DNA of 64,000 nt from Luteimonas mephitis DSM 12574. Its GTDB lineage: Bacteria; Pseudomonadota; Gammaproteobacteria; Xanthomonadales; Xanthomonadaceae. The DNA lies in assembly GCF_000422305.1 (NCBI RefSeq), contig NZ_KE383816.1, positions 546,566 through 610,565 on the forward strand, written 5' to 3'. The notes under the pieces were generated by a model. It was not told where the DNA came from and did not search any database. It worked only from the letters and a program-made list of their open reading frames with translations. Positions 46,477-57,444 of the stretch are shown here, piece after piece (position 1 is the stretch's first letter; each line of letters starts with the position of its first letter). The position numbers were made by a program, and so were the translations under genes.

Positions 46477-47367
46477 ATGCGCCACGCCCGTGCCTATGGT
46501 TTTGCCGGCCTCGCCGCCCTCGCGGTGGCCGCGGCCGCCTTCGCCCAGACCACCGTGACGCCGCTGCCCGACAACGCGCCGGTCGAAACGACCTCGCTCG
46601 ACACGTCCGCGGTCGCCGAGCTGGCCAAGGCCAACTGGGGCGACCCGCAGGCCGGTGCCACCAAGGCCGGCGCCTGCGCCGCCTGCCACGGCCTCGACGG
46701 CAACCCGCCCATCCCGTCGTATCCGCGCCTGGCCGGGCAGAGCGAGCGCTACATCTCGCACCAGCTGGCGCTGTTCAAGAGCGGCGAACGCCACACCGGC
46801 ATGGCCGCGGTGATGGTGCCGTTCGCCACCGCGCTCAGCGCCCAGGACATGCGCGACATCGGCGCCTACTTCGCCACCCAGAAGGCGGGTGCCGGCATCG
46901 CCGACGACACCGTGATCGCATCCGGCCCGAACCAGGGCATGAAGTTCTACCAGGTCGGCCAGAAGCTGTTCCGCAGCGGCGACATCGCGCGCGGGATCCC
47001 GGCCTGCATGGCGTGCCACGGCCCCGCGGGCGCCGGCAACCCCGGCCCGGCCTATCCGCACATCGGTGGCCAGCAGGCCGACTACGTGGTCCAGCGCCTG
47101 CAGGAGTACCGCGCCGGCACCACCAGCGAAACCGATCCGCACCTGTTCAACATGATGGCCGCGGTCGCCAAATCGCTGACCGACGAGGAAATCGGCTCGC
47201 TGGGCAGCTACCTGCAGGGCCTGCACGAGCGCCCGGACGCGGCGACCCAGGCCGCGATGGCCAAGGTGCAGCCGGCCCCGGCCGCCGCCCCGGCACCGGC
47301 GCCCGCCCCGGCGGAAGCCGCCCCGGCGCCCGAAGCTGAACAGGCCGCGCAGCCCGAGCAGGGCTGA
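46477..47367 (+). CDS. Dihaem cytochrome c4
   Basis: Periplasmic electron-transfer protein with two haem sites, CAACH and CMACH, each in a c-type domain, and a signal peptide (GFAGLAALAVAAAAFA). About 296 residues. The last 35 are Pro/Ala/Glu-rich, a linker-like tail not needed for haem binding. The start at 46477 has GGAG eight bases upstream; ATG at 46456 lacks one. It probably feeds a terminal oxidase. A clear terminator follows at 47419. Confidence 0.93.
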   Translation: MRHARAYGFAGLAALAVAAAAFAQTTVTPLPDNAPVETTSLDTSAVAELAKANWGDPQAGATKAGACAACHGLDGNPPIPSYPRLAGQSERYISHQLALFKSGERHTGMAAVMVPFATALSAQDMRDIGAYFATQKAGAGIADDTVIASGPNQGMKFYQVGQKLFRSGDIARGIPACMACHGPAGAGNPGPAYPHIGGQQADYVVQRLQEYRAGTTSETDPHLFNMMAAVAKSLTDEEIGSLGSYLQGLHERPDAATQAAMAKVQPAPAAAPAPAPAPAEAAPAPEAEQAAQPEQG

Positions 47368-47418
47368 TGAACTTCCTGCCCGACCCGCGGTCGGACGGTC
47401 ACAGCCCTTGAATCAGAT

Positions 47419-47452
47419 CGCCGGCCAGACTTTTCTGAGCCGGCGTTTTTTT
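47419..47452 (+). terminator. Rho-independent terminator of the cytochrome c4 gene
   Basis: CGCCGGC (47419-47425) pairs with GCCGGCG (47439-47445), with CAG/CTG adding to the stem, followed by seven Ts. An in-frame start at 47408 for the next gene would read straight through this hairpin and is rejected. Confidence 0.88.
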
Positions 47453-47542
47453 GCCCTCGCCACCCGCATTGCCCGGCCGCTTGCCTTCCAGCCCTCCCGC
47501 TCCCAGATCGCCATGACCCAGCCGCCCGCCCATCGACGCCAC

Positions 47543-48193
47543 ATGCCCCGACACCACGTCCTGCTGCTGCTCGTGCTCCAGTGCCTGCTGCTGCCGCTGA
47601 TCGCCTGCGCGCAGCCGGCTTCCGGGCCGGTGGAGGGCCAGGACTACGTCGTCATCCCCGATGGCCAGCGCTGGTCGTCGGCGGACGACCGGATCGAGGT
47701 CGCCGAGATTTTTGCCTACACCTGCCACCACTGCGCCGAATTCCAGCCGCAGCTCGACACCTGGAAGCGGAAGCAGCCGGCCGACGTGCGCGTGAGCCAG
47801 GTGCCGGCCGCCTTCAGCCCCGGCGACAACTACGCCCGCGCCTGCTTCGCGGCGCAGCAGCTCGGCGTGCTCGACAAGCTCCACGCACCGCTGTTCCGCG
47901 CGATCCACGCCGCGCAGACGGTGCCGATGAGCCACGCCAGCGCCGACGAGCTGGCCGCCTTTGCCGCGGGCGAAGGCATCGATACGGCAAAGTTCAAGGC
48001 CGCGATGGCCAGCCCGGCGGTGGATGCGATGATGCAGCGCGCGCGCCAGTTCGCGATCGCCAGCGGGCTGCGCGGCACCCCGACCCTGGTGGTCGACGGC
48101 AAGTACCGCGTGCAGGCCGCCAGCCACGAACAGGCGCTGCGCATTGCCGGCCAGCTGGTCGCGATGGAACGCGCGGCGCGCAAGCGGCCCTGA
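47543..48193 (+). CDS. dsbA: DsbA-like thiol:disulfide interchange lipoprotein with CHHC active site
   Basis: Periplasmic oxidoreductase of about 216 residues. The signal MPRHHVLLLLVLQCLLL ends with the lipobox LIAC. The active site is CHHC (EIFAYTCHHCAEF), not the usual CPHC; the cis-proline loop GLRGTPTLVVDGKY is intact. Start could be 47543 or 47513; neither has a clear ribosome-binding site, but 47543 gives the better signal. It sits 37 bases before a second DsbA gene, and the two are probably co-transcribed. Confidence 0.87.
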   Translation: MPRHHVLLLLVLQCLLLPLIACAQPASGPVEGQDYVVIPDGQRWSSADDRIEVAEIFAYTCHHCAEFQPQLDTWKRKQPADVRVSQVPAAFSPGDNYARACFAAQQLGVLDKLHAPLFRAIHAAQTVPMSHASADELAAFAAGEGIDTAKFKAAMASPAVDAMMQRARQFAIASGLRGTPTLVVDGKYRVQAASHEQALRIAGQLVAMERAARKRP

Positions 48194-48230
48194 CCGCACC
48201 CCTTTCCCGATTGCCAAGCGAGACCCGACC

Positions 48231-49073
48231 ATGAACCAGCGCCTTGCCCTCCTCTCCCTGCTGCTGCTGCCACTGATGGCCTGCTCGCGCCAGGAACCCG
48301 CCCCCGTCGACGCCGCCGCGCAGGCGCCGGCTGCCGATGCGCCGGCCGCCGAGGCCGCTAGCGACGCAACGGCCCCCGTGGCGGACGCCGACGCCGGTGC
48401 CGACGCCGGTACGCCTGCCGCAGCCGGTGACGCCGCCGAGGCCGCCACCGATGCGCCGGCCCCGCCGCCGGCACCGCCGATCGACCCCAACGCCGGCGCG
48501 ATGCTGGTCGAAGGCCGCGACTACGTCGAGATCCCCAACGGCCAGCCGTTCGAGCCGCGCAACGGCAAGGTCGAGGTCGTCGAGGTCTTCGGCTACGTCT
48601 GCCCGGCCTGCGCCAACTTCCAGCCGCTGGTGCGGTCGTGGAAGGCCAAGCTCCCGGCCGACGTACGCTTCACCTACGTGCCGGCGATCTTCGGTGGCAC
48701 CTGGGACGACTACGCGCGCGCCTTCTATGCCGCCGAGTCGATGGGCCTGGTCGACAAGACCCACGACGCGCTGTACCAGGCGATCCACCTCGACCAGACC
48801 CTGAAGGGCGAGCGCGGCCGCGACTCGGTGCAGGACATCGCCGCGTTCTACGGCAAGCACGGCGCCGACCCGAAGCAGTTCGCCAGCACCATGTCCAGCT
48901 TCGCCATCAACGCCAAGGTCAGCCGCGCCAAGCAGTTCGCGATGCGCAGCCAGATCGGCGGCACGCCGTCGCTGGTCATCGACGGCAAGTACCTGGTCAA
49001 GGGCAGCAGCTACCAGAACATGCTGGACAACGCCGACCAGCTGATCGCGAAGGAGCGCGCGGCCGGGCAGTAA
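48231..49073 (+). CDS. dsbA: DsbA-like thiol:disulfide interchange lipoprotein with CPAC active site
   Basis: Second DsbA lipoprotein, 280 residues. Lipobox LMAC, then an Ala/Asp/Pro-rich linker to about residue 85, then the thioredoxin-like domain with active site CPAC (FGYVCPACANFQ) and cis-Pro loop IGGTPSLVIDGKYLVKG. The linker would let the domain reach away from the membrane. The gene pair is followed 20 bases later by an EEP-family gene. Confidence 0.92.
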   Translation: MNQRLALLSLLLLPLMACSRQEPAPVDAAAQAPAADAPAAEAASDATAPVADADAGADAGTPAAAGDAAEAATDAPAPPPAPPIDPNAGAMLVEGRDYVEIPNGQPFEPRNGKVEVVEVFGYVCPACANFQPLVRSWKAKLPADVRFTYVPAIFGGTWDDYARAFYAAESMGLVDKTHDALYQAIHLDQTLKGERGRDSVQDIAAFYGKHGADPKQFASTMSSFAINAKVSRAKQFAMRSQIGGTPSLVIDGKYLVKGSSYQNMLDNADQLIAKERAAGQ

Positions 49074-49093
49074 CGCCACAGGTCGAAAGCAAG

Positions 49094-49855
49094 ATGCCGC
49101 ACCGCAAGCTCAAGCTGCTCAGCGCCAACATCCAGGCCGGATCCAGCACCCGGCGCTACAGCGACTATGCGATGCGCAGCTGGTCGCACGTGCTGCCGGC
49201 GGGCAACAAGCGCGGCTCGCTTGACGCGATCGCCGAGCTGGCCGGCGGCCACGACATCGTCGGCCTGCAGGAAAGCGATCCGGGAAGCTGGCGTTCGGGC
49301 TTCACCAACCAGACCCACTACCTCGCCGAGCGCGGTGGCTTCGATTACTGGAGCCACCAGCCCAACCGCCGCGTCGGCAGCGTCGCCTCCAGCGCCAACG
49401 GCCTGCTCAGCAAGCTTGAACCACTGGAGGTGGTCGACCACACCCTGCCCGGCCGCATCTCCGGTCGCGGCGTGCTGCTGGCGCGATTCGGCGAAGGCGA
49501 TGACGGGCTGACGATCGCCGTGGCGCACCTGTCGCTGGGCGCGCAGTCGCGGCTGGCGCAGCTGTCGTTCATCGCCGAACTGCTCTCCGACCATCCGCAC
49601 GCGGTGCTGATGGGCGATTTCAACTGCACCTCGGACCGGCCGGAGATGGAGGTGCTGTACAAGCACACCCGGCTGCAACCGCCTGCGTGCGCGGTGCATA
49701 CCTTCCCGAGCTGGAAACCTCAGCGGGCGATCGACCACATCCTGGTCACCGGCGACCTGGGCTGCCGTGCGATGCGCGCAATGCCGGCGGCAGCATCCGA
49801 CCACCTGGCGCTGTCGCTGGAACTCGACGTGCCGGAGCAGGCACTCAGGCGCTAG
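49094..49855 (+). CDS. Endonuclease/exonuclease/phosphatase (EEP) family protein
   Basis: Metal-dependent phosphodiesterase fold of 253 residues. Motifs: LLSANIQAG, VGLQESD (metal-binding Glu), LMGDFNCTSD (Asp/Asn) and the terminal SDHLALSLEL. No signal peptide is visible, so it is likely cytoplasmic. Substrate (DNA, RNA or a phosphoester) is unknown. Position after the dsbA pair is the usual xanthomonad arrangement. Confidence 0.9.
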   Translation: MPHRKLKLLSANIQAGSSTRRYSDYAMRSWSHVLPAGNKRGSLDAIAELAGGHDIVGLQESDPGSWRSGFTNQTHYLAERGGFDYWSHQPNRRVGSVASSANGLLSKLEPLEVVDHTLPGRISGRGVLLARFGEGDDGLTIAVAHLSLGAQSRLAQLSFIAELLSDHPHAVLMGDFNCTSDRPEMEVLYKHTRLQPPACAVHTFPSWKPQRAIDHILVTGDLGCRAMRAMPAAASDHLALSLELDVPEQALRR

Positions 49856-49942
49856 GCAAGGCCCGAGCGGCAGCCGTCATTCCCACGCAGGCACGAATGA
49901 CGGGCGAAAGCGGATCATCCCGGGCGTCCTGGATTTGCAGCC

Positions 49943-49964
49943 CCCTCCCGCAAGCGGGAGAGGG
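49943..49964. repeat. Hairpin CCCTCCCG..CGGGAG between the EEP gene and the TonB receptor
   Basis: CCCTCCCGCAAGCGGGAGAG forms a short stem and lies between two convergent genes, just past the receptor stop. It may help end transcription, but no T-run follows. A degenerate GTCATTCCC..AATGAC repeat is beside it (about 49876-49902). Confidence 0.6.
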
Positions 49965-49975
49965 CCTTCCTGCGA

Positions 49976-52867
49976 TCAGAAATCCAGGCCCACGCGCGCG
50001 TACCAGAAGCGGCCCGGCAGGTCGTAGGTCGACGCGTCGTAGCCGTTGAGCGTGCAGCTCAGGCAGATCGGCGGATCCTTGCCGGTCAGGTTGTTGACGC
50101 CCGCGCTGATCCGCAGCCCCTTCATCCACGCGGTGGTCTGCCACGACACCTGCAGGTCGTGGTACGTCGTGGCCGGCAGGCGGTTGATGTCGTTGGCGCT
50201 GTCATCGCAGATGTCGAAGCCGTTGGCACCCGCGCACGACTCGGTCAGCGCATCGATGTGGCGCACCGTCCACGCCACCGTCCACGGGCCGCGCATCCAG
50301 TCGGTGACCAGGGTCGAGGTCCACTCCGGGATCGCGCTGTTGTTGAGCTCCCGGCCCGGGCGCCGCGGCTCCGCCTGCCCGGACTCGTTGACCAGCTCGT
50401 AGCGCCCGACCCAGGTGTTCTTCCAGTCGAAGCGCAGGCGGCCCCAGTCCTGTTCGGGCAGGCTCCAGCCGACGTTGAGATCCCAGCCGTCGGTCTTGAT
50501 CGTGCCGAGGTTGTCGAGGATGTCGTCGAACCGGATGATCTGGCCGCTGACCGGGTTGCGGTCGTAGAAGCTGCAGGACTCCGGGTCACGCGAGCTGATG
50601 CAGCGCTCGAGGATCGTCTGCGCGTCGCGCGCCTGGATCGCGTCCTCGATCGTGTGCCGGTAGAACGTCAGGCCGATGTCGAGCCGGTCCGACCACGCGA
50701 CGCCGGAGGCGAACGACGGGCTCCAGACGCCGCCCAGCATCAGGCTGCGGCTGGTCTCGGGCTGCAGGTCGGCGTTGCCCGACGTCACCACCGAAATCTG
50801 CGGGTTGGACTGCTCGTAGCCGGCCGGCACGCCTTCGGCGACGCACTGCGGCGTGGTCGAGGCTTCGTTGTTGCACGGATCGGTGAGGGTGGCGTCGAAC
50901 CGCGCCAGCGTCCCGTACAGCTCGCCGATCGACGGCGCGCGGAACCCCTGCGCGAACGACCCGCGCAGCAGCAGCTCGTCGGCCACCTGCCAGCGCAGGC
51001 CGAGCTTGCCGGTGCTCTCGCCGCCAAAGGTCGAGTAGTCGGAATAACGCTCGGCCACGCTCAGGTCCAGGCTCTTGCCGAACCAGCCGTCGCGCATCAG
51101 CGGCACGTTGAACTCGACGTACATCTCGTTGACGTCGTAGTCGCCCGAGGTCGCGCCCGACGGCACGCCGTTGTACTCGCCGGCGATGGTGATCGGGTCC
51201 GGCGTGTAGCTGCCCTCGTACTTGCGGTACTCGTAGCCGGCGGCAAACGACAGCGGGCCTGCCCACATCTCGAACAGGTCGCCGGTGAGGTTGGCGGTGA
51301 GCAGCGACAGCTTGTTCTCGCTGCGGTCGCGCACGATCGGCTGGATGAAGGCCAGCATCCCGGGCGTGATCGTGCCTTCGCCGCCGAACAGGTTCAGCGG
51401 CACGCAGCCGGCGATCGCCGCGCACGCGGCCGGGTCGCCGAGCGCCTCGTTGATGCGGCGGATGTTGTAGCTGCCGGTGTTGACCTGCTCGGCGCGGCTG
51501 CGGCTGAAGGCGACGTCGACGTCCCAGCTCCACGGCCGCGTGGCGACATCGAACGTGCCCTCCAGGCCCGCCGATGCGTACCAGGTCCTGACCTCCTGCT
51601 GGTAGCGGCGCGGCCCACCCTCGACCGGGCGGCGGCCGAGCAGGAACAGGTTGGCGTCGGGGCCGACCGTGGTCAGGTCGAAGCCGAACGGGTTGTACGG
51701 ATTGAGCGCCGAGATCACCAGCGTCTTTTCCGCGTAATCGTTGTACACGCCGGCGTCGGTGCCCAGGAAGATCGGCTCGGGCGCGGCCTGGTTGGCCGAC
51801 TCGCGCTGGTTGTACAGCAGCTTGGCGTGGCCGCTGAAGGTCGGGGTGAAGTCGAAGCGCACCTGGCCGAACACGCTCTTGCGCTCGGACGGCGTCAGCA
51901 GCAGGTTGTAGGGCGCGAAGTTGAAGCGGTCCGCCGTGGTGAAGCAGTGGAAGTCGTCGCTGCGCGTGGTCGGGCAATCAGGCTGGCCGCTGGTGTAGGT
52001 CGGATCAGCAACACCGGTATCGGGCGTGATGCTGTAGACCTGCCCGGTATTGGGATCCTGGAACACGAAGCGCCCCTGCGGCGTCGCCGAACTGCCGTTG
52101 GACAATCCCGTGCCCGGCACCGGCACGCTCGCCGGGCCGTATTCGGACGACACGATCTGCTTCTGCTTGTAGTACGACGCGCCGAGGAACCACTGCATCC
52201 GGTCGGTGCTGCCGCCCCAGCCCAGGTCGGCGCCCCAGGTCTCGCCGCCCTTGAGGTCGTTGAAGTCGCCGTAGTTGAAGTCGAGCTTGACGCCGTCGAT
52301 GCTGCGGCGGGTGATGATGTTGACCACGCCGGCGATCGCGTCGGAGCCGTAGATCGACGAAGCGCCGTCCTCCAGCACTTCGATGCGCTCGATGATCGAC
52401 AGCGGGATCGTGTTGAGGTCGACCGACGAACCCACGCCCGAGGCCGAGGATTCATTGACCCAGCGCACGCCGTCGACCAGCACCAGCACGCGCTTGGCGC
52501 CCAGGTGCCGCAGGTCGACCGTCGCCGCGCCGGCACCGACGCCGCCGCCGTCGGGCGGGAAGCCGAAGTTGCCGCTCGAGTTGAACTTGGTGTTGAGCGC
52601 CGCGCCGCTGGCGGTGAGGTTCTGGACGATGTCGGCGACCGAGGTGAAGCCGCTGCGGTCGATGTCCTCGCGGGTCAGCACCTGCACCGGCACCTGGCCT
52701 TCCATTTCGGCCTTCTTGATGCGGGTGCCGGTCACGGTGACCGTGTCGAGGGTCTTGGCCCGGTCGGCGGCGGCAGGAGCGTCCTGCGCGGCGGCAATGC
52801 CGGATAACGACAGCAACAGCGATGCCTGGATGGCCAGGGCCAGTCGTGCAATGGGCAGGCGTGTCAT
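49976..52867 (-). CDS. TonB-dependent outer-membrane receptor
   Basis: A 963-residue receptor. Signal peptide ([20 protein letters not shown]), TonB-box-like [10 protein letters not shown], plug domain to about residue 170 ([14 protein letters not shown].., [20 protein letters not shown]) and a 22-strand-type barrel ending [11 protein letters not shown] with the C-terminal aromatic. Several paired cysteines ([24 protein letters not shown]) are typical of one xanthomonad subfamily. Substrate is unknown and no uptake partner is adjacent. A GGGAGAG site precedes the ATG. Confidence 0.95.
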   Translation of the reverse strand: MTRLPIARLALAIQASLLLSLSGIAAAQDAPAAADRAKTLDTVTVTGTRIKKAEMEGQVPVQVLTREDIDRSGFTSVADIVQNLTASGAALNTKFNSSGNFGFPPDGGGVGAGAATVDLRHLGAKRVLVLVDGVRWVNESSASGVGSSVDLNTIPLSIIERIEVLEDGASSIYGSDAIAGVVNIITRRSIDGVKLDFNYGDFNDLKGGETWGADLGWGGSTDRMQWFLGASYYKQKQIVSSEYGPASVPVPGTGLSNGSSATPQGRFVFQDPNTGQVYSITPDTGVADPTYTSGQPDCPTTRSDDFHCFTTADRFNFAPYNLLLTPSERKSVFGQVRFDFTPTFSGHAKLLYNQRESANQAAPEPIFLGTDAGVYNDYAEKTLVISALNPYNPFGFDLTTVGPDANLFLLGRRPVEGGPRRYQQEVRTWYASAGLEGTFDVATRPWSWDVDVAFSRSRAEQVNTGSYNIRRINEALGDPAACAAIAGCVPLNLFGGEGTITPGMLAFIQPIVRDRSENKLSLLTANLTGDLFEMWAGPLSFAAGYEYRKYEGSYTPDPITIAGEYNGVPSGATSGDYDVNEMYVEFNVPLMRDGWFGKSLDLSVAERYSDYSTFGGESTGKLGLRWQVADELLLRGSFAQGFRAPSIGELYGTLARFDATLTDPCNNEASTTPQCVAEGVPAGYEQSNPQISVVTSGNADLQPETSRSLMLGGVWSPSFASGVAWSDRLDIGLTFYRHTIEDAIQARDAQTILERCISSRDPESCSFYDRNPVSGQIIRFDDILDNLGTIKTDGWDLNVGWSLPEQDWGRLRFDWKNTWVGRYELVNESGQAEPRRPGRELNNSAIPEWTSTLVTDWMRGPWTVAWTVRHIDALTESCAGANGFDICDDSANDINRLPATTYHDLQVSWQTTAWMKGLRISAGVNNLTGKDPPICLSCTLNGYDASTYDLPGRFWYARVGLDF

Positions 52868-52974
52868 CGATCTCTCTCCCAAGAGTGATGGACCCGCCGG
52901 CCCCCTATCCGCGGCGGTAACGCGTTTGTAACGAATTCGCCGCCGCCGCACAAATGCCGGCCGCACGTTTCGGG

Positions 52975-53766
52975 CTACTGCAGCAGCAGGCTGCCCGCCA
53001 CCACCACCAGGAACACCGCGAACACCCGCTTCAGCGCCGGTCCGCCGATCGCGTGGGCGAGCTTCGAGCCCAGCGGCGCGGCCAGCACAGAGGCCGCCGC
53101 CACCCCGATCGCCGCCGGCAGGTAGACGTAGCCCACCGCATGCTGCGGCAGCGCCCCGGCCGGCGCGTTGAAGGCGTACCCGGTGGCGCTGGCGACCCCG
53201 ATCACCACCCCGCAGGCCGACGACGTGCCCACCGCGCGCACCGCCGCCACCCCGCGCCAGACCAGCAGCGGCACGGTCATGCTGCCGCCGCCGATCCCGA
53301 CCACCGCCGAGACCGCGCCGATGCCCGCGCCGGCCGCGCTCATCCACGGCCCGGCCGGCACCACGCCGCCGCCGCCGCTGCGCGCCCGGCCGAACGCCAT
53401 CTGCGCCGCGGCGAGCAGGCAGTAGCCGATCACGCCCCACTTCAACACCGCGCCGTCGAGCGCCACCGCCACCAGGCTGCCGAGCCAGCCGCCCGCCACC
53501 AGGCCCGGCGCCATCCACGCCACCGTCGGCCACAGCACGCCGCCGCGGCGATGGTGCGCGTACGCGGACGACGCCGCGGTGAGCACGATGCTGGCCATCG
53601 AACTGGCCAGCGCCGCATGCATCGCCGCATCGTGGCTGATCCCGTGCAGCGGCAGCAGCCACACCAGCGCCGCGACCAGGACCAGTCCCCCGCCCACGCC
53701 GAGCAGTCCGGCCAGCAGTCCGGCGACCACGCCGAGCACGGGGAAGATCCAGAATTCGTCGAGCAT
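52975..53766 (-). CDS. Sulfite exporter TauE/SafE (TSUP) family permease
   Basis: Membrane protein of 263 residues with eight or nine hydrophobic segments and the paired TSUP repeats (GLLAGLLGVGGGLVLV and GAVSAVVGIGGGSMTVPLLV). Members move sulfite, sulfoacetate or other anions; substrate not predictable. It lies directly upstream of the TonB receptor but about 107 bases away, with its own leader. Confidence 0.92.
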   Translation of the reverse strand: MLDEFWIFPVLGVVAGLLAGLLGVGGGLVLVAALVWLLPLHGISHDAAMHAALASSMASIVLTAASSAYAHHRRGGVLWPTVAWMAPGLVAGGWLGSLVAVALDGAVLKWGVIGYCLLAAAQMAFGRARSGGGGVVPAGPWMSAAGAGIGAVSAVVGIGGGSMTVPLLVWRGVAAVRAVGTSSACGVVIGVASATGYAFNAPAGALPQHAVGYVYLPAAIGVAAASVLAAPLGSKLAHAIGGPALKRVFAVFLVVVAGSLLLQ

Positions 53767-54201
53767 GTGGCGTTGCCGGTTGCGTGGTGTCGGGCGGGCG
53801 CGTGGCGAAGCAATGCCCGGAAGCGGTGAAGGTTACCCGCTGCAGGTGCGCATGCCCCGGCGGCGTCATGCCCGCGAAGGCGTAAACCTCAGCGAAGGCG
53901 TGAACCGGGGATCTTGCGCACGGCCATCGGGCGTGGCGATCGGGCGTACCGCGTCATGCGAAGAACCACGGTGAAGCGTTCGCTTGCGCCGCACACAACC
54001 GGGATTGGATCACCCGGGCAATCCGCCTGCGCGCGCACGACGGCAAGTTCCCGGCGTCGGCGGCGAGGTCGGCCATCGCGCCCGGCCGATGCGTCGCGGG
54101 TCACCTGCCGCATGTCGCGCGTACGCGCCCCGCATGACGCTCCCGGCAGCCCGCGCTCATCCGCGAATCTTCGTTCACCCGGCGTTCGCTATAGTCCGGC
54201 G
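53767..54201. other. Intergenic region between the TSUP gene and slt
   Basis: No gene seen; open frames on both strands are arginine-rich and not protein-like. At 53866-53908 there is a GTCATGCCCGCGAAGGCG piece and two near copies of GCGAAGGCGTRAACC. The right end holds the slt promoter. Confidence 0.55.
54190..54195 (+). promoter_or_regulatory. Putative -10 box of slt (leaderless promoter)
   Basis: TATAGT ends six bases before the slt ATG at 54202, so transcription would start at the start codon. No ribosome-binding site precedes the ATG. Confidence 0.55.
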
Positions 54202-56163
54202 ATGCCCAATTCCAGCCTCCGCACCCTGCTCTGCGCGTTCTCCTGCCTGCTCGCCATCGGCGCGGCGCAGGCGCAATCCTCCTCCGCAACCAGCCCGATC
54301 GCCGATGCGATCAGCGCTGCCGAGCGCGGCCAGCCCGTCGACGCCGCGCGCTTCGCCAACGATCCGCTGTACGGCTGGCTCGAGTACGCCGCCCTGCGTC
54401 GCGACATCGACACCCTGCCGTCCGACCAGGCGCAATCCTTCCTGTCGCGCTACAAGGGCCAGGCCGTCGCCGAGGCCTTCCGCTCGATCTGGCTGGCCGC
54501 GCTCGCGCGGCGCAAGGACTGGCCGGCGTTCCGCACCGCGTGGTCGCCGGCGATCAAGGACACCGCCCTGCGCTGCGCCGAGCTCGACGCGCGCCAGGCC
54601 ACCGGCGGCGCCGACGCGCAGTGGACGAAGGACGCGCAGGACCTCTGGCGCAGCAGCGGCAAGTCGCTGCCCGACGGCTGCGATGCGCCGTTCGCGGTCC
54701 TCGCGGGCAAGGGCGGACTGCCGCCGGAGCTGCGCTGGGAGCGGATCGAGAAAGCCGCTGCCGAATGGCAGCCGGCGGTGATGCGCGCCGCCGCTCGCGG
54801 CCTGCCCGCCGACCAGTTCGCGCAGGCCAACGACTACGCGGCGTTCTTCGACGCCGTCAACGACCGCGCGCTGGCCTGGCCGAAGACGCCGCGCAGCCGC
54901 CTGGTCGCCTCGCACGGCCTGGCCAAGCTCGCCAAGTCCACCCCGGTCGCCGCGGAGAACGCGCTGCCGCGCTTCGCCAGCGCGCTGGGCTTCACCGAAC
55001 AAGACCGCGGCCGCGTGCTGTACCAGATCGCGCTGTGGACGGCCGCGTCCTACGAACCCGAATCCGCGCGCCGCCTCGCCGCGGTGCCGGCGTCGGCGTA
55101 CGACGAACGCCTGCGCGAATGGCAGGCGCGCGAGGCGCTGTCGCGTTCGGACTGGCGCGCCGCGCTGGCCGCGATCAAGGCGATGGGCGAAACGCAGCGC
55201 GGCGAGTCACGCTGGACCTACTTCGCCGCGCGCCTGTCGGAGCTCACCGGCGACAAGGCCGGCGCGCAGGCGCTGTACCGCGCCGCCGCGCGCGAATCGG
55301 ATTTCCACGGCTTCCTCGCCGCCGACCGGCTCGACGAGCCCTATGCACTGTGTCCCTGGATCGCCAACGACGATGCCGCCGCCAAGGCGCCGGTCGCGCG
55401 CGACCCCGCGCTGGTGCGCGCGATCGCACTGCAGCGCATCGACCGCGTCGGCTGGGCGCAGCGCGAATGGAACGACGCTGTATCGCGCTTCGACGACAGG
55501 CAGCGCCGGCTGGCGATCGAGGTGGCGCAGGACAACGGCTGGTTCGACCGCGGCGTGTTCGGCCTGGAGACCGCCAAGTACCCGGAGGAGAAGCGCCTGT
55601 ACAAGCTGCGCTTCCCGCTGCACCACGGCGACACCATCCGCCGCGAGGCCGCGAAGCACCGGCTCGACCCGGCCTGGATCGCCGCCGAGATCCGCGCCGA
55701 AAGCATCTTCAACCCGCGCGCGCGCTCGTCGGCCAACGCGATGGGCCTGATGCAGGTGCTGCCGTCGACCGGCGCCGCGGTCGCCAGGCGCAACGGCATC
55801 CCCTACGCGGGCGCCGCCAGCCTGTACGACTCCGACACCAACATCGCCATCGGCAGCGCCTACCTGCGGCAGATGGAAGACAAGTACGGCCAGACCTACT
55901 ACGCCATCGCCGCCTACAACGCCGGCCCGACGCCGGTGGCGCGCTGGCAGTCGCAGCGCCCGGCGATGGATCCGGATTTCTGGATCGAGACCATCAGCTA
56001 CAAGGAAACCCGCGACTACGTCGCCCGCGTGCTCGCCTTCAGCGTGATCTACGACTGGCGCTTGAACGGCGACGCGCTGCCGGTGAGCCAGCGCCTGCGC
56101 GGGCAGAGCGGCGGCGCGCGGAAGAAGTTCGCGTGCCCGCTGGCGGCGGCGCCGAAGGGCTGA
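54202..56163 (+). CDS. slt: Soluble lytic murein transglycosylase
   Basis: Periplasmic enzyme that cleaves peptidoglycan with anhydro-muropeptide release. The 653 residues have a signal peptide ([16 protein letters not shown]), a long alpha-helical U-domain, a linker domain, and the C-terminal lysozyme-like domain. The catalytic Glu is at about 500 in [20 protein letters not shown], with [10 protein letters not shown] and [10 protein letters not shown]. Start 54202 begins the signal. Confidence 0.94.
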   Translation: MPNSSLRTLLCAFSCLLAIGAAQAQSSSATSPIADAISAAERGQPVDAARFANDPLYGWLEYAALRRDIDTLPSDQAQSFLSRYKGQAVAEAFRSIWLAALARRKDWPAFRTAWSPAIKDTALRCAELDARQATGGADAQWTKDAQDLWRSSGKSLPDGCDAPFAVLAGKGGLPPELRWERIEKAAAEWQPAVMRAAARGLPADQFAQANDYAAFFDAVNDRALAWPKTPRSRLVASHGLAKLAKSTPVAAENALPRFASALGFTEQDRGRVLYQIALWTAASYEPESARRLAAVPASAYDERLREWQAREALSRSDWRAALAAIKAMGETQRGESRWTYFAARLSELTGDKAGAQALYRAAARESDFHGFLAADRLDEPYALCPWIANDDAAAKAPVARDPALVRAIALQRIDRVGWAQREWNDAVSRFDDRQRRLAIEVAQDNGWFDRGVFGLETAKYPEEKRLYKLRFPLHHGDTIRREAAKHRLDPAWIAAEIRAESIFNPRARSSANAMGLMQVLPSTGAAVARRNGIPYAGAASLYDSDTNIAIGSAYLRQMEDKYGQTYYAIAAYNAGPTPVARWQSQRPAMDPDFWIETISYKETRDYVARVLAFSVIYDWRLNGDALPVSQRLRGQSGGARKKFACPLAAAPKG

Positions 56164-56171
56164 TGCACGCT

Positions 56172-56192
56172 CCCTTCTCCAAGGGAGAAGGG
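56172..56192. repeat. Hairpin CCCTTCTCC/GGAGAAGGG between slt and cca
   Basis: CCCTTCTCC (56172-56180) and GGAGAAGGG (56184-56192) form a perfect 9-base stem with a 3-base loop, nine bases after the slt stop. It lies between two genes on the same strand and may modulate cca expression or stabilise the slt message. Confidence 0.7.
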
Positions 56193-56216
56193 CAAGAATC
56201 AGGCATCATCCCGTTC

Positions 56217-57443
56217 ATGGACATCTATCTCGTCGGCGGTGCGGTGCGCGACCGGTTGCTGGGCCTCGAGCCCGGCGATCGCGACCACGTCGTCGTCGGC
56301 CAGACGCCCGAAGCGATGCTCGCCGCCGGATTCAGGCCGGTGGGCCGCGACTTCCCGGTGTTCCTGCATCCGGAAACAAACGAGGAGTACGCGCTGGCGC
56401 GTACCGAGCGCAAGTCCGGGCGTGGTTATCGCGGCTTCGTCGTCGACAGCGATCCGTCGGTGACGCTGGAGGAAGACCTCGGTCGCCGCGACTTCACCAT
56501 CAACGCGATCGCCGAAGGCGAGGACGGCGCGCTGGTCGATCCGTTCAACGGCGCGCGCGACATCGAGGCGCGCGTGCTGCGCCACGTTGGCGCTGCGTTT
56601 GTCGAGGATCCGCTGCGGGTGCTGCGCGCGGCGCGCTTCATGGCGCGCTTCGCGGCGCTGGGTTTCACCGTCGCGCCGGAGACGATGGCGCTGATGCGCG
56701 AGATGTCGGCCTCCGGCGAACTCGATGCGCTGGTGCCCGAGCGCGTGTGGCAGGAACTGTCGAAAGCGCTCGCATCGAAGCAGCCGTCGGCCTTCATCCG
56801 CACCCTGCACGACTGCGGCGCGCTGGTCGCGGTGCTGCCGGAAGTCGAGGCGCTGTACGGCGTGCCGCAGCGCGCCGAATACCATCCGGAAGTCGACACC
56901 GGTGTCCACGTCGAACTGGTCTGCGACATGGCCGCGCGGCTCGCACCCGGCGACACGGCGATCGGCTTCGCCGCGCTCACCCACGACCTCGGCAAGGCGC
57001 TCACGCCGGAAGACGAACTGCCGCGCCACGTCATGCACGAACAGCGCGGCCTCGCCCCGCTGCGTGTGCTGTGCGAGCGCCTGAAGGTACCGACCGCGCA
57101 CCGCGAACTGGCGCTGATGGCCTGCCGCGAACACCTCAACGTGCACCGCCTGCTGGAGCTGCGCGACGCCAGCGTGCACGACCTGTTCGCCCGCTGCGAT
57201 GCCTTCCGCAAGCCCGACCGCGTCGCCGCGCTCGCGATCGCCTGCGAAGCCGACAAGCGCGGCCGCGCCGGCCTGCAGGACGCACCCTATCCGCAGCGCG
57301 CCGAACTGCTGCGCCTGCACGCAGCGGCGATGGCCGTCAGCACCCGCGACATCGCCAGCGACGGCCTGACCGGCCTGCAGATCGGCGAAGCGATGCGCAA
57401 GGCGCGAATCGCCGCCATCGCCCGGGCGCGCGCGAGCGCCTGA
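56217..57443 (+). CDS. cca: Multifunctional CCA-adding tRNA nucleotidyltransferase
   Basis: Adds or repairs the 3' CCA of tRNA; this class also has an HD phosphohydrolase domain. The 408 residues match E. coli Cca: [48 protein letters not shown] and the HD motif THDLGKA. Start ATG 56217 has no strong ribosome-binding site but gives MDIYLVGG, the family start. It converges on amgK with one base between stops. Confidence 0.95.
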   Translation: MDIYLVGGAVRDRLLGLEPGDRDHVVVGQTPEAMLAAGFRPVGRDFPVFLHPETNEEYALARTERKSGRGYRGFVVDSDPSVTLEEDLGRRDFTINAIAEGEDGALVDPFNGARDIEARVLRHVGAAFVEDPLRVLRAARFMARFAALGFTVAPETMALMREMSASGELDALVPERVWQELSKALASKQPSAFIRTLHDCGALVAVLPEVEALYGVPQRAEYHPEVDTGVHVELVCDMAARLAPGDTAIGFAALTHDLGKALTPEDELPRHVMHEQRGLAPLRVLCERLKVPTAHRELALMACREHLNVHRLLELRDASVHDLFARCDAFRKPDRVAALAIACEADKRGRAGLQDAPYPQRAELLRLHAAAMAVSTRDIASDGLTGLQIGEAMRKARIAAIARARASA

Positions 57444-57444
57444 C

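Noticed and set aside
47408..47542. Start of the first DsbA gene at 47408
   Set aside because: It would translate through a strong terminator hairpin with seven Ts and place the signal peptide deep inside the protein.
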